Below are positions 11,517 to 22,390 of a stretch of 64,000 bases of DNA, piece after piece. A program made the translations under genes and the position numbers. Within the stretch, counting starts at the first letter, position 1, and each line of letters opens with the position of its first letter. Under the pieces are notes generated by a model, which saw only the letters and a program-made list of their open reading frames with translations, was not told the DNA's origin and ran no database searches. Source of the stretch: Bos javanicus (taxonomy: Eukaryota; Chordata; Mammalia; Artiodactyla; Bovidae); contig NC_083890.1 in the NCBI RefSeq assembly GCF_032452875.1, forward strand, positions 44,948,483 to 45,012,482. The letters are read 5' to 3'.

Positions 11517-11748
11517 TGGATAGACAGTAAAAGTGTTAGTTGCTTAGTCATGTCTCACTCTTGGCAACTTTATGGATTGTAGCCCACCACACTCCTCTGT
11601 TCATGGAATTATCCGGGCAAGAGTACTGGAGTGGGTAGCCATTCCTTTCTCCAGGAGATCTTCCAGATCCACGGACTGAACCCTGGTCTCCTGCTTTCCA
11701 AGCAGATTCTTTACTCTCTGAGCCACCAGGAAAGCCCTGGATAGATAG
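11517..11748 (-). repeat. Bov-tA SINE, antisense, 11 bp TSD, abutting BovB
   Basis: Reverse Bov-A (GATTGTAGCCCACCACACTC) and reverse head (GAGCCACCAGGAAAGCCC). The flanks are TGGATAGACAG (11517-11527) and TGGATAGATAG (11738-11748), one mismatch. The right TSD copy directly touches the 3' terminus of the BovB that follows. Confidence 0.92.
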
Positions 11749-13343
11749 TTCAGTTCAGTTCAGTTGCTCAGTCGTGTCCGACTCTTTGCAACCCCATGAA
11801 CCAGAGCACGCCAGGCTTCTCTGTCCATCACCAACTCCCAGAGCTTACTCAAACTCAAGTCCATCGAGTCGGTGATGCCATCCAGCCATCTCATCCTCTG
11901 TCGTCCCCTTCTACTCCTACCTTCAATCTTTCCCAGCATCAGGGTCTTTTCAAATGAGTCAGTTCTTTGCATCAGGTGGCCAAAGGACTAGAGTTTCAGC
12001 TTCAACATCAATCCTTCCAATGAATATTTAGGACTGATCTCCTTTAGGATGGACTGGTTGTATCTCCTTACAGTCCAAGGGACTCTCAAGAGTCTTCTCC
12101 AACACCACAGTTCAAAAGCATCAATTCTTCAGTGTTCAGCCTTCTTTATGGTCCATTGCTCACATCCATACATGACTACTGAGAAAAACATAGCTTTGAC
12201 TAGACAGACTTTTGTTGGCAAAGTAATGTCTCTGCTTTTTAATATGCTATCTAGGTTAGTCATAGCTTTTCTTCCAAGAAGAAAGCATCTTTTAATTTCA
12301 CAACTGCAGTCACCATCCGCAGTGACTTTGGAGCCAAAAAAAATAAAGTCTCTCACTATTTCCATTGTTTCCCCATTGATTTGTCATGAAGTGATGGGAC
12401 TGGATGCCATGATCTTAGTTTTCTGAATGTTGAGCTTTAAGCCAACTTTTTCACTCTCCTCTTTCACTTTCATCAGGAGGCTCTTTAGTTCTTCACTTTC
12501 TGCCATAAGGGTGGTGTCATCTGCATATCTGAGGTTATTGATATTCTCCTGGCAATCTTGATTCCAGCTTGTGCTTCATCCAGCCCGGCATTTCTCATGA
12601 TGTACTCTGCATATAAGTTAAATAAACGGGGTGACAATACACAGCCTTGATGTAGTCCTTTCCCGATTTGGAACCAGTCTGTTGTTCCATGTCCAGTTCT
12701 AACTGTTGCTTCCTGACCTGCATACAGATTTCTCAGGAGGCAGGTCAGGTGGTCTGGTATTCCCATCTTTTTAAGAATTTTCCACAGTTTGTGGTGATCC
12801 ACACAGTCAAAGGCTTTGGCATACTCAATAAAGCTGAAATAGATGTTTTTCTGGAACTCTCTTGCTTTTTCGATGATCCAGCAGATGTTGGCAATGTGAT
12901 TTCTGGTTCCTCTGTATTTTCTAAATCCAGCTTGAATATCTGGAAGTTCACAGTTCACGTACTGTTGAAACGTGGCTTGGAGAATTTTGAGCATCACTTT
13001 GCTAGTGTGTGAGATGAGTGCAATTGTGCGGTAGTTTGAACATTTTTTGGCATTGCCTTTCTTTGGGATTGGAATGAAAACTGACCTTTTCCAGTCCTGT
13101 GGCCACTGCAGAGTTTTCCAAATTTGTTGGCATATTGAGTGCAGCACTTTCACAGCATCATCTTTTAGAATTTGAAATAGCTCAACTGGAATTCCATCAC
13201 CTCCACTAGCTTTGTTTGTAGTGATGCTCCCTAAGGCCCACTTGACTTCGCATTCCAGGATGTCTGGCTCTAGGTGAGTGATCATACCATTGTGGTTATC
13301 TGGGTCATGAAGATCTTTTTCGTACAGTTCTTCTGTGTATTCT
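11749..13343 (-). mobile_element. BovB (RTE) LINE, 5'-truncated, 1.6 kb, antisense
   Basis: It begins with the reversed BovB 3' terminal TTCAGTTCAGTTCAG repeat at 11749 and runs to about 13343 with continuous BovB homology. Full length is about 3.2 kb, so about half is lost at the 5' side, as expected for incomplete reverse transcription. The target sequence TGGATAGACAG recurs immediately after its 5' end (13344-13354). Coding content is the reverse transcriptase and the C-terminal region, with disabling changes. Confidence 0.93.
12485..13343 (-). pseudogene. BovB reverse transcriptase fragment, inactive
   Basis: The minus-strand frame carries RT landmarks in order: NKASGGDGIPVELFQ, IPIPKKGNAKKCSNYR, QAGFRKYRGTRNHI, motif A region FSFIEYAKAFDCVDH, and motif B GLHQGCVLSPRLFNLYAEY. 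The motif A catalytic Asp (usually FIDYAKAFD) is Glu. A one-base loss just before motif C shifts the frame, so the expected YADD is read as SDMQM. The C-terminal part resumes in other frames at 12129-12365 and 11760-11972. Dead on several counts. Confidence 0.88.
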
Positions 13344-13354
13344 TGGATAGACAG

Positions 13355-14171
13355 AATACCAATAAATATACATATACTGGGGACAGAGTTCAAAAGTTTT
13401 CTTGATAAGAATACATAATCAAAGGTGTTGGGAGACTACTGCTTTATTTCATTCCTTCACAATCTTGGTAGTTCAGATCAATCTAATAAATTTTTGAATT
13501 ACAAAATGATACAAATACATGGTCCTCTGTGACCCCTCTTAGAAGATATCTGTATTTTAACAGGGGACAATGCTTACTCCAGAGGAAGCCACTCAAGGTG
13601 AGTTTCAGGCTTGCTGGCTGGCAGGTAGATGAGACTTTGGGGTAGAGAAGACTTTCCCATGAAAAGCATATCCAAGAAGAAACTTCTAAGGGTTCTTAAC
13701 CCTTCCCTTGGCTGGGAGGAGGAAATCAAGACAAGCATGGTTTTTCAGTGAATTCATCAATTACCTTCTATTTTCCCACCTGAGTGGGCTTCAAAATATG
13801 CTCAAGTAGGTTACTGATGGTGTCCTCAGGTAGTCTGAGGATAAGTGTCTTATTGGTGTTTCCTATATTCATATTTTTATTGCAGTTTTACATAGGCTAT
13901 TTCAGTTTGAAGAATCAACTCCATGAGCACATTAATCCTTTCATTTGAAAGAATATTTTTTGTGTGTTTTGCTTGGGAAGGAAAACTCAGTTCCTTATCT
14001 TGCCTCTGTGTTTCTCTCCCTTTCACTCTACACTATAGCCGGCACATGTCTAATTCACGCTTCGCAAAATGCCAAACATTATATCTGCTTTAGAGTGATT
14101 GAGTATCCTAGTTTGCCTGGGATTGTCTTGTTTTAATGTTGAGTGTCCTGCATTCCCAGTCTTGCTCACCC
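13355..14171. other. Intergenic, no feature recognised
   Basis: AT-rich single-copy-looking DNA. The 63-codon frame at 13945-14136 has no recognisable similarity. Confidence 0.4.
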
Positions 14172-14595
14172 AGAGCTGCACTACCCAATATGATCCTCAC
14201 TTTGTTGCTGTTTAGGTGCTCAGTCGAGTCCGACTCTCTGTGACCCTATGGACTGTATTCAGCCAGGCTCCTCTGTCCATGGGATTTCCCAGGCAAGAAT
14301 ACTGGGGTGGGTTGCCATTTCCTTCTCCAGGGGAGATTTCTGACCCAGGGATCAAACCCACACCTCCTTCATTGTGGGCGGATTCTTTACCACTAAGCCT
14401 CCTGGACTTCCCCACTAGCCACATAAAGCAAGTTAAGTCTCAGTAAGTTAAAACAGATAAAACAGCTCCTCACTTGCACTAGCTATAGTTGAAGTGTTTA
14501 ATAACTACATGTGGCTTGTAGTTACCTTATTGGCCAAGGTAGACGTAAAAATCTCCAGCGTTGCAACAAGTTCTGTTGGGTAGTGCTGAGCTAGA
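14172..14595 (+). repeat. Old hAT-type DNA transposon-like repeat, split by a SINE
   Basis: The left part (AGCTGCACTACCCAATATG) and right part (CTAGCCACATAAAGCAAG, CTACATGTGGCTTGTAGTTA, GTTGGGTAGTGCTGAGCTAG) resemble the widespread mammalian repeat with 'tccaata…gccacatgtggct' ends. Family name uncertain. The Bov-tA at 14206-14414 interrupts it. Confidence 0.45.
14206..14414 (-). repeat. Bov-tA SINE, antisense
   Basis: Reverse Bov-A signatures GTCCGACTCTCTGTGACC and CAGGCAAGAATACTGGGG. It ends in reversed head TTCTTTACCACTAAGCCTCC. I could not define a clean TSD. Confidence 0.88.
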
Positions 14596-15647
14596 GGGTT
14601 TTTCCAGCAATTACCTAGAACTAACATCTTTGAAAGCCGTACCCTGGTCAGGCATCACCAGTTGGTTGAGCAAACTCATGTGATGGGGCCTGCCGTCTCA
14701 GTGAACACACAGAGTGTGCTAGCTCAGCAAAGCCTCAGTGAAAACTTTTGTTTTTCAGAGTTCACATTTCCTGATGCATCAGGCTTCTGGAACCATGCCC
14801 CTAATCTTCCCGGCTCCTGGGGATTCATAAACAGTTGTTGGCATTTAGTGAAAATGGGGACATGGCATATGAAGCGAACATGACAATCTGCCTCCTCTTA
14901 AATTGTGTCCGTGAGGGATGAGGGAGCACACCAGTTGTGTTCCCGTTTGTGGGTTTTCCCCTGATGCACAACACAGCAAAGAGGGGAGCTGGACCTGACT
15001 GAGTTAGAGCCAAAGGAGGACATGCAAGAGGAAAACTGTCTTAGGAATGGGGGCTTTTAAGTCAGTTGCATCCCGACCCCAAGCCATCAGCTGGCTGGAG
15101 CAAGGATGCTTCTCTTACAAAGTGGCCAAGAGTCACGGAGGACACAGCACTTTGACAACACCCCTGCTCCTCCAGGTCTAAGGAGAATTAGAAACAGAAG
15201 CAGGAACAAACCGCCCATTGGTCAGAAGAGTCTTTGCTGCGAGATCTAATCGTGAGCACAGGGATTTATTTGTTTCAATAATAGGTTAAGCACCTACTAT
15301 GGGCCCTACTCTTGAGTCGTTCACTGTCTAGGAGGGGGGATTAATATGTCCGCTGGCTTTTAAAATATAAAGTAACCAATGGTTGTTTGTGAAGACAGTG
15401 ATGATGATAATCATGACGGTGATGACTAACATTTATTGAGAGCTTTCCACGTGGCAGGCTCTACTCTGAGTGTTCTACGTGAAGAAATAAAAGAACACTT
15501 AGGAATATAGATGCCGGAAGAACCCCCAGGTGACGATGTAACACACTTTCAAAACTTCCAGGAAATTTAGCAAATAAACAAAGCAAAAGTCTCACAAGTT
15601 GCTTGAAAAAATAGCCTAGTAAATCGATTTAGACAATGAATGTTATT
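14596..15647. other. Intergenic, no gene recognised
   Basis: No exon-like or RNA-gene signal. 15380-15490 contains a GATGATGATAATCATGACGG stretch and a MIR-like sentence (ACATTTATTGAGAGCTTTCC). Confidence 0.4.
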
Positions 15648-15735
15648 TTTCAAATAACCTTCTTTATTTTGGAATGACTTTAGATTCACAGAGTAGTTTC
15701 AAAGAAAGCACACAGAGTCCCCATATGATAATTGG
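15648..15735 (-). repeat. Old L1 3'UTR fragment, antisense
   Basis: TTTTGGAATGACTTTAGATT, then CACAGAGTAGTTTCAAAG and CACACAGAGTCCCCATATG match a common L1M 3'UTR in reverse. Confidence 0.5.
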
Positions 15736-15739
15736 TTTC

Positions 15740-15965
15740 TGAGTCAGAGAGAAATGCCTTCAAGTCCCAGTTCTGCTATTTACTGTTATGCCCTTGGATA
15801 AGTTATTTAACCACTCAGATCCTCAGATGCGGCTTCCTCAATTGTAAAACAGCACAATAGAAGCTACTTTGGAGGGCCGTGGGAAGGAAAACAATGAGAG
15901 AATTTGTGTAAAGTGCTTTGTACATGCTTGGGCCACTGATGTGCTTACTAAACAGTGCATTATTA
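15740..15965 (+). repeat. MIR SINE, sense
   Basis: CAAGTCCCAGTTCTGCTATT, CTTGGATAAGTTATTTAACC, and later GTAAAGTGCTTTGTACATG follow the MIR consensus order. Confidence 0.75.
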
Positions 15966-16057
15966 TTTATGTGGGTCAAATCTTTGTTTTAATGAATTAA
16001 TGAAAATAATATGTCATAATAATTTTAAATGGCCAATACTTAATAGCTATGGTTTTA

Positions 16058-16249
16058 GCTGGGAAAGATTGAGAGCAGAAGGAGAAGGGGGCAACAGAGG
16101 ATGAGATGGGTGCATAGCATCACCAACTCAGTGGACGTGAGTTTAAGCAAACTCCGGGAGATAGTGAAGGACAGGGAAGCCTGGTGTGCTGCAGGCCCTG
16201 GAGTTGCAAAGGGTCGGGCACGACTGAGCGACTGCACAACAATAACCGC
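16058..16249 (+). repeat. BovB LINE 3' end fragment, sense
   Basis: GCTGGGAAAGATTGAGAGCA through GAGATGGGTGCATAGCATCA to CACGACTGAGCGACTGCACA corresponds to the last ~190 bases of BovB in forward orientation. The tail is degraded. Confidence 0.85.
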
Positions 16250-16454
16250 GTAGTTTCCGCACTTCAGAGGACATGTTCTATTTCCTCATCTTGGTCCTTT
16301 TCTCAGGCAGTTGAAGAGGTGCTCAGTCTACCCTTCAACAGACTCAGTCTGCACCAGGCCAAAGGGATGCAGCCTCACTTTGTCTCACATTGTGAACATG
16401 TCTCTGCCCACCCACAGAGATGGAGGGGCGGTGGAGTGTACGTACCCACTGTCT

Positions 16455-16790
16455 TAGATAGCTCAGGCAGAGACAACCAAAACACCACAGACTGGGTGAC
16501 TTAAGCACAGAAACTTATGCCACATGGTTCTGGAGGCAAGAAGTCCGAGACCAAGGTGCCCGCAGACCCAGTGTCTGGTGTGAGACCACTCTGGCTTGTA
16601 GATCATCGTCTTCTCATTGTATCTTCACAAGGCAGAGAGCAGAGACAGGAAGCAAACTGTCCAGTGTATTCTCATAAGAGCACTAATCCCGTCTTGAGGG
16701 CTCCAGCCTCATGACCTAATTACCCCTCAAAGCGTCTCCAAACACCGGCCAGTTGGGAACTAGAGTTTCAACACGTGAGTTCTGAGAGGA
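16455..16790 (-). repeat. MaLR-like LTR (MLT1/MST type), antisense
   Basis: CCACAGACTGGGTGACTTAA, GGTTCTGGAGGCAAGAAGTC, AGTGTCTGGTGTGAGACC and CTCATGACCTAATTACCCC are the reverse of the MaLR LTR sentence. Solitary, no internal region. It is an old endogenous LTR with no coding content. Confidence 0.65.
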
Positions 16791-17884
16791 CACACTCTGA
16801 CCATGGAATCCATGCAGGATGCGAGGCTGAAATACCCTCCTCTGGTCTGCCCAGTGGGGGATCCCTGAGAGGGCTCACACTGCACCCCCTCGGGAGCCCT
16901 AGACATGGGCCCAGGGGCTCCTTCTTCTGTGCACTTGGGGAAAGTTCCATAGCTCAGGGTCCCGCTGTCCCCCTGCTGGGCTGGGGCTGGAAGCGGCAGG
17001 GCAGAGAGACAGGAGGACGTTTGGCAACTTCTTCCCTTTTCTTCCCCGTCTACGATCTCTGTGGCCCTGAGAGCTGTTTCTCTGTTTCTCAAACTCAGAG
17101 AACTCCCAGGATCCTTGGGCCCCTGTGTGTCCATCAGAGCCACACACGTGTGTCCCCATCTGAGTGGAGGAAGAGTCACTCCTGCTGTCTGATTCCTTCA
17201 GAAGAAAATACTAACTAGATAATATTTGGGCTATGAATTCAAAATCAGTTTTCGGAGACTTCAGAATTTGGTCAACAGTTGAACACACTTGAATTTTTCC
17301 ATATGTCACTCTGTTAGCAGAAGACTTCTGATTATTACTTACAATCCCCCTTGATTAAAGCAAAGACTCCAGGTCAACACTTATCATTTACTTTTCTTCT
17401 TATCTACCCTTGCCCACATGAACTCGCCCCCATTACACACACACACACACACAGAAAGAGGTGTGATAATCCACAAACCTTGGACTTCAAGTCTATTTCA
17501 GTTGCTCTTTTCAATTCCTAAGAAGCTACTCAGGGTGCACTGGGAAATTCTGAGTTACAGACTTAATGGAAAGCCCCAGGTCAAGAGTAACAGCTCTTCT
17601 TCAGTTTAAAAGTTAATGTTGACCTTAAGAGAATTCTAAAATATGCTTGGAAATTGTTCCCATCAAATGTTTTCTGCAAAGAGTTCAGCCTTCTTGCAAC
17701 GAAGAACCTATTTGACAGATTTAGCACCTCAGCATGCCCTTCACCAAAGATACACTGTGAAAGTTGGCCCTGCCACTTTCCGTTCCTGTACTTTCTACCA
17801 GTGAGGTACCTGTCGGTTAGACGGGCATTCTGACCAGGTGCCAGCTGTGAGGACAGACGGGCTGGGGGTAATTCCCATCATGAA
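16791..17884. other. Intergenic; GC-rich part with overlapping open frames, then (CA)n
   Basis: 16775-17218 has opposing open frames of about 140 codons with no recognisable domain and low-complexity proline/serine/glycine composition. It is better explained by GC content than by a gene. A (CA)9 microsatellite is at 17435-17453. Confidence 0.4.
17435..17453. repeat. (CA)n microsatellite
   Basis: About nine AC units, uninterrupted. Confidence 0.9.
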
Positions 17885-18105
17885 ACCTAACACTGACTGA
17901 GTACTTACTTAGCACTTCACATGTACTGTCTCATTCAACCTCTGATGAGTTGGGCACTCTTATTATCCCATTTTACAGTTGAAGAAACTGAGATTCAGAG
18001 ATTCATTCACTTGCTTGCTGTCACACAGGTGAGGAGAAGTGAAACTAGGATTTGAAGAAGGACACACTGACTTCGGAGCCCACACTCTTGGCCATTAAGT
18101 GACCA
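17885..18105 (-). repeat. MIR SINE, antisense
   Basis: CCCATTTTACAGTTGAAGAA, ACTGAGATTCAGAGATTC and TGTCACACAGGTGAGGAG are the reversed MIR core. It is one of the longer MIR copies in the window. Confidence 0.82.
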
Positions 18106-19929
18106 GGCTTTGCCTCACTTCACTCCGGAGTCCACGCTTCTTTGGAAGTCAACATTTAGCTGCAGACCAGTAGGCTCACCAAACAGAAAGCAATCTGAGG
18201 CCCACCCAAATCATCCAGCATTTTGCAAACCCTTCCTCAGTCACCCCCTCTCTCTCAGTAGCGCTGTAGTGATGTCCCTGATGGGAGAAGAGCAGCAGTG
18301 CTGGGACTGCGCGCTGGGTTTTCCTGTGTGGCACTTGGCTTCTAGGCCCAGTGTATTCTCTCTTAGCTCCTGAGACGGTCCTCACTTTGAAAGCTACAAC
18401 TAGACTCATAGGACCAGGGATGCTCTCTTTAACACCATCAAAGACCCAAAAACTTTGTAAAAGCTGTTCTGTGTTATTACAACAGTTGGGAGTCAATAGG
18501 CCTGCCGTGAAACAATCACTGTTTCCGAGAACAGAAAAAAAGTCACCTCCTCAGCACTTCAAGTAGCTCATTGGCGAAGAGGGCTCGTGGTTTGAGGTCA
18601 GCCTTGAAGACAAGTGGCTAGGCTTCATCTACTCCCTATGTAGACCTTTTCCATATCATTTTAACATTACTCCCTCTGAATCTTGGAAGGTGGATAGGGA
18701 AGGGGAAAAGGCAGAATATCATGGGAAAAGTTTTGATATCTTTGAAGACAAGTATACAAAGGGTTGATACTGGAGTAGAGGGTCAGGAAGAGACCTTACC
18801 TCTGACCAGCTGAGAAGCAGCTGTGCTTCTGTCAACAGGAGCTCACAAGCCATAAAACATTCTCATCCTGAGCAGGCCAGGTTTCAAAGAAATCTACTGT
18901 TCTTGAAGGTAAGAGAGAGATGCTGAGTTTATTCTGCATTGGCATGTGATTTATTTTTGGCACCAATAAAAACTGGAATCCCTTTGAGTAGCCCCAAAAT
19001 GCCATGATTCTGGAGGAGAATGATGGAAAATGTACCTCCACCAACCAGACAATGTGAAACATTCTAGATGAATAATTGATACATAATGATTCAGACAGGG
19101 TTGGCAGACAGAAAATGCCAAAGGGGCCTACAGATTTGACCTTAAACTTCAGCCATTTTGTAAACAAGTATTCTGGGAGGTTTCACTTCATTTTTAAACA
19201 GGTCAAGTGTGGCATTTCTATTCAGGGGTCAGTCGAGTAAATTATTAACCAAAACAACTCCTTTTGACCAAATGAGTCAACTCTGCAATGAACAATTTGG
19301 CAGTTTGTGTGTGTTTTTGGATCTTTTTGTTTACTTTTTTGTTAAGGGGATTTAAAAACAAAACAAAACAAAAAACACAGCAACCTTTTCCTTGCTTTTA
19401 TGAAACACTGCCCTATGTTTCCAGGCAGAAAAGCAAAAAAACTTTCAAAAGGTCGCCTGATGTCATTTCAGCAATGCAGAAATGAGAAGAAAACCAACTA
19501 ACATGAAAAAAAAAAAAAAGATGTATTGGATAACAATCTTTGGCAGATGTCTTAAAGCAGAATGTATAAATATGCCTGCCATAGACGTAATACTAAAAGG
19601 ATTTCACCTTGAAACTCGATAGCTGTAGTTCCTTAATAAAGACCACTTGTTTGTCAAGGGCTAGATTAATCTCTGAGCTGGGTTCTACAGGAAATCAAAT
19701 TCTGGTCCATTATAGGAGTCATTATCAATATCCTCCCTGAGCATAAATTTGAGATGGAACAAGAGGCAAATAAAGCCTTTCCTCATCCCAAGCCAGTGCA
19801 TGTAAACACAAACTGAGGTCCTGAGGTGCTTCTCCAAAGCGTCAGGGGAGAGCATGCTCCCATCTCCCCACAGGATCATGGCCTGGTCCATATGGAGGAC
19901 GTTGAATTCTTTTGGTTTCTATAGAGTAA
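18106..19929. other. Intergenic, no gene recognised
   Basis: Open frames of about 60-110 codons on both strands have no domain I recognise. An AAAACAAAACAAAACAAAA run is near 19351. The rest looks single-copy. Confidence 0.4.
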
Positions 19930-20040
19930 TGGTCTTCACTTTAGGGGTGATTTTCTCCCCATGGACTTTTGGTAACGTCCAGAGATACTTTTGGTTGTAA
20001 CATTGGGACCCCGGTGGCACCAAATACACAAAGTAAATCA
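19930..20040 (+). repeat. MER20-like hAT transposon fragment
   Basis: GGTGATTTTCTCCCCATGGA, GTCCAGAGATACTTTTGGTT and GTAACATTGGGA follow MER20 (normally 'ggacatttggcaatgtctgg…ttttggttgtcacaact'). Confidence 0.6.
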
Positions 20041-20550
20041 AGGTAGCATCACAAAGGCTCAGGAAATTAGGTTGTCATTGGAACCATGGTCTACGAAAGT
20101 CAGGCCAGGACCTGTGTGCTAACCTTAACAGGGTGACTGATCGCTCAAATAAAAGATTTAAATAGGATTCAGAGAGTCTTAAGATAATAATCAAAATTTC
20201 TAGGATACAACTGAAAACCCTGGCCATACCATGAACCAGAAAAAGCACAGCTTGAATTCAAAGAAACAATCAACTTCTACCAACACAGAAATGAATAGGA
20301 TATTGGGTTTATCTGACAAAGAGTGTAAAGTAGCTTTACATTAATTTAATATGAAGCATTAAAAAATGCTTTAATGGGCAATTGAAAATTCTCTTGAAAC
20401 AGATAAAAAATAGAAAATATCCACAAAGAAGTAGAAGCTATAAAAAAGAACCCAATTAAAATTATAGAATTGAAAGATACAGTAATAGAAGAAAAACAAA
20501 AAACCTCACTGAATGGGCTCAGTACCAGAGTAGAGATAACAGAGGATACA

Positions 20551-20663
20551 ACCAATTAACCTTTTTCTTTTTTTTTTTTAAAGGAAGTTCCATTTATTTA
20601 TTGAAGGATAATTTTTTTACAGAATTGTGCTAGTTTCTGCCAAACATCATTTCTGGACCAATT
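20551..20663 (-). repeat. Bovine L1 3' end, 5'-truncated, antisense, 7 bp TSD
   Basis: An oligo-T tail (20566-20579), then TTTATTTATTGAAGGATAAT and GTGCTAGTTTCTGCCAAACA match the reversed 3' end of ruminant L1. ACCAATT flanks it at 20551-20557 and 20657-20663. Confidence 0.75.
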
Positions 20664-21258
20664 TACTCAAGTCAAAAACCAGAGAGAAAATAGACCGGAA
20701 AAAACAAAATCTAATTAGAAGAGCCTTTGGGAACTGTGGGACAACAACTAAAGATCCAAAATTCATACCATTGGAGATCCAGAAGGAAAATAGAAAAAGA
20801 GTTAGATTGAAAGAGCATTTTTTTTAATGGCTGAAAATTTCTCAAATTTGGTAAAAGATATAAATCTACAGACTTAAGAAACTACACAATCTCCAAATAT
20901 GGGAAGTCCAAAGAAATTCAAGCCACAACACATTGTAAATACACTTCAGAAAACTAAAGATAGTTTTCAAAACAACCAGAGACAAATGAAGCATTAACCA
21001 TAGCGGAACATAGCTTCAAATAAAAGCATATTTCTTACCTAAAACAGTGGAGGCCAGAAGGAAGTTGCACAGTATTTTCAAGTGCTGAAAAAAAAGAACT
21101 GTTAGCAGTGAATTCTGTATCTTAGAAAACTATTCTTTAGGAATGAAAGGGAAATAAAAACATTCTCAGATGAAGGAAAACTTAAAAGAATTTTGTTACT
21201 AGCAGACGTGCCCTTAAACCATGGCTAAAGGAATTACAGTCAGCCCTCCCTATCTATA

Positions 21259-21455
21259 AAGACCCTGGTGGCTCAGTTGGCAAAGAACCTGCCTGCATGC
21301 CGGAGACCTGGATTCGATCCCTGGGTCGGGAAGATCCCCTAGAGAAGGAAATAGCAACCCATTTCAGTATTCTTGCCTAGAAAATTCCATGGACAGAGAA
21401 GCCTGGCGGGCTACAGTCCATGGGGTTGCAAAGAGTCAGACATGACTGAACATGT
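21259..21455 (+). repeat. Bov-tA SINE, sense, inside MER2
   Basis: CCCTGGTGGCTCAGTTGGCA, B-box GATTCGATCC, and body CTACAGTCCATGGGGTTG. The MER2 sequence is broken exactly here. The TSD is short and blurred (around TATCT). Confidence 0.88.
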
Positions 21456-21612
21456 CCATATCTGTGAGTTCCACATCTACAGATTCGACCAACTGTGGGT
21501 CAAAGATATTCCCCACCTCCCAAAATTCCAGAAAGTTCCAAAAAGCAAAAGTTGAATTTGCCAGACAGAAATTATTAACATAAAATTTTTATTGTTTTTG
21601 TAACTATTCATA

Positions 21613-22390
21613 GACACACCTCATTTTATTGCACTCTGCTTCATTGTACTTCACAGATAATTGCCTTTTTTTTTTTTTTTTTAAATTGAAGGTCTGTGGC
21701 AACCCTGCATCAAGTAAGTCTATCAGCACCAACTTTCCAACAGATCTGTCACTGCGTGTCTCTATGTCACATTTTGATAACTCTCACAATATTTCAAACC
21801 TTTTCATTATTATTATATCTGTTTGGTGTTCTGTGATCAGTGAGTTTTGATGTTTCTGCAATGACTCAGATGATGGTTAGCATTTTTTACTAATAAAGTA
21901 TTTTTTAAATTAAGTTATGTACATTCTTTCAGAAATAATGCTACTGCACACTAAATAAACTATCAGATCAGATCGGTCACTCAGTCGTGTCCGACTCTTT
22001 GCGACCCCATGAATCGCAGCACGCCAGGCCTCCCTGTCCATCACCAACCCCTGGAGTTCACTGAGACTCATGTCTGTCGAGTCAGTGATGCCATCCAGCC
22101 ATCTCAGCTTCTGTCGTCCCCTTCTCTTCCTACCCCCAATCCCTCCCAGCATCAGGGTCTTTTCCAATGAATCAACTCTTCGCATGAGGTGGCCAAAGTA
22201 CTGGACTTTCAGCTTTAGCATCATTACTTCCAAAGAAATCCCAGGGCTGATCTCCAACTATAGAAGGCTGTAAATACAATTTTTATATGCCCTGGGAAAC
22301 CAAAAAATTGTGAGTGACTCACTTTATGATGTTATTTGCTTTATTGTGGTGGCCTGGACCTGAACCTGTAATATCCCCAAGATCTGCCTG
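21613..22390 (+). repeat. Tigger1-type DNA transposon with TA target, internally deleted, inside MER2
   Basis: Left end ACACCTCATTTTATTGCACT, then GGTCTGTGGCAACCCTGCAT and CACAATATTTCAAACC. Right end TATATGCCCTGGGAAACC, then GTGGTGGCCTGGACCTGAAC and AAGATCTGCCTG. TA flanks at 21611-21612 and 22391-22392. The transposase region is missing. A BovB fragment sits inside its right half. Confidence 0.85.
21958..22261 (-). repeat. BovB LINE 3' end, antisense, inside Tigger1
   Basis: TCACTCAGTCGTGTCCGACT through GATGCCATCCAGCCATCTCA to CCCAGGGCTGATCTCC, the reversed last ~290 bases of BovB. AACTAT flanks at 21958-21963 and 22256-22261. The C-terminal peptide frame (RRVDSLEKTLMLGGIGG…) is still readable on the minus strand. 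Confidence 0.9.

Noticed and set aside
16760..17218. Opposing open frames of 139 and 147 codons
   Set aside because: They overlap on opposite strands, have low-complexity composition, no recognisable domain and no splice-bounded similarity. GC content explains them.
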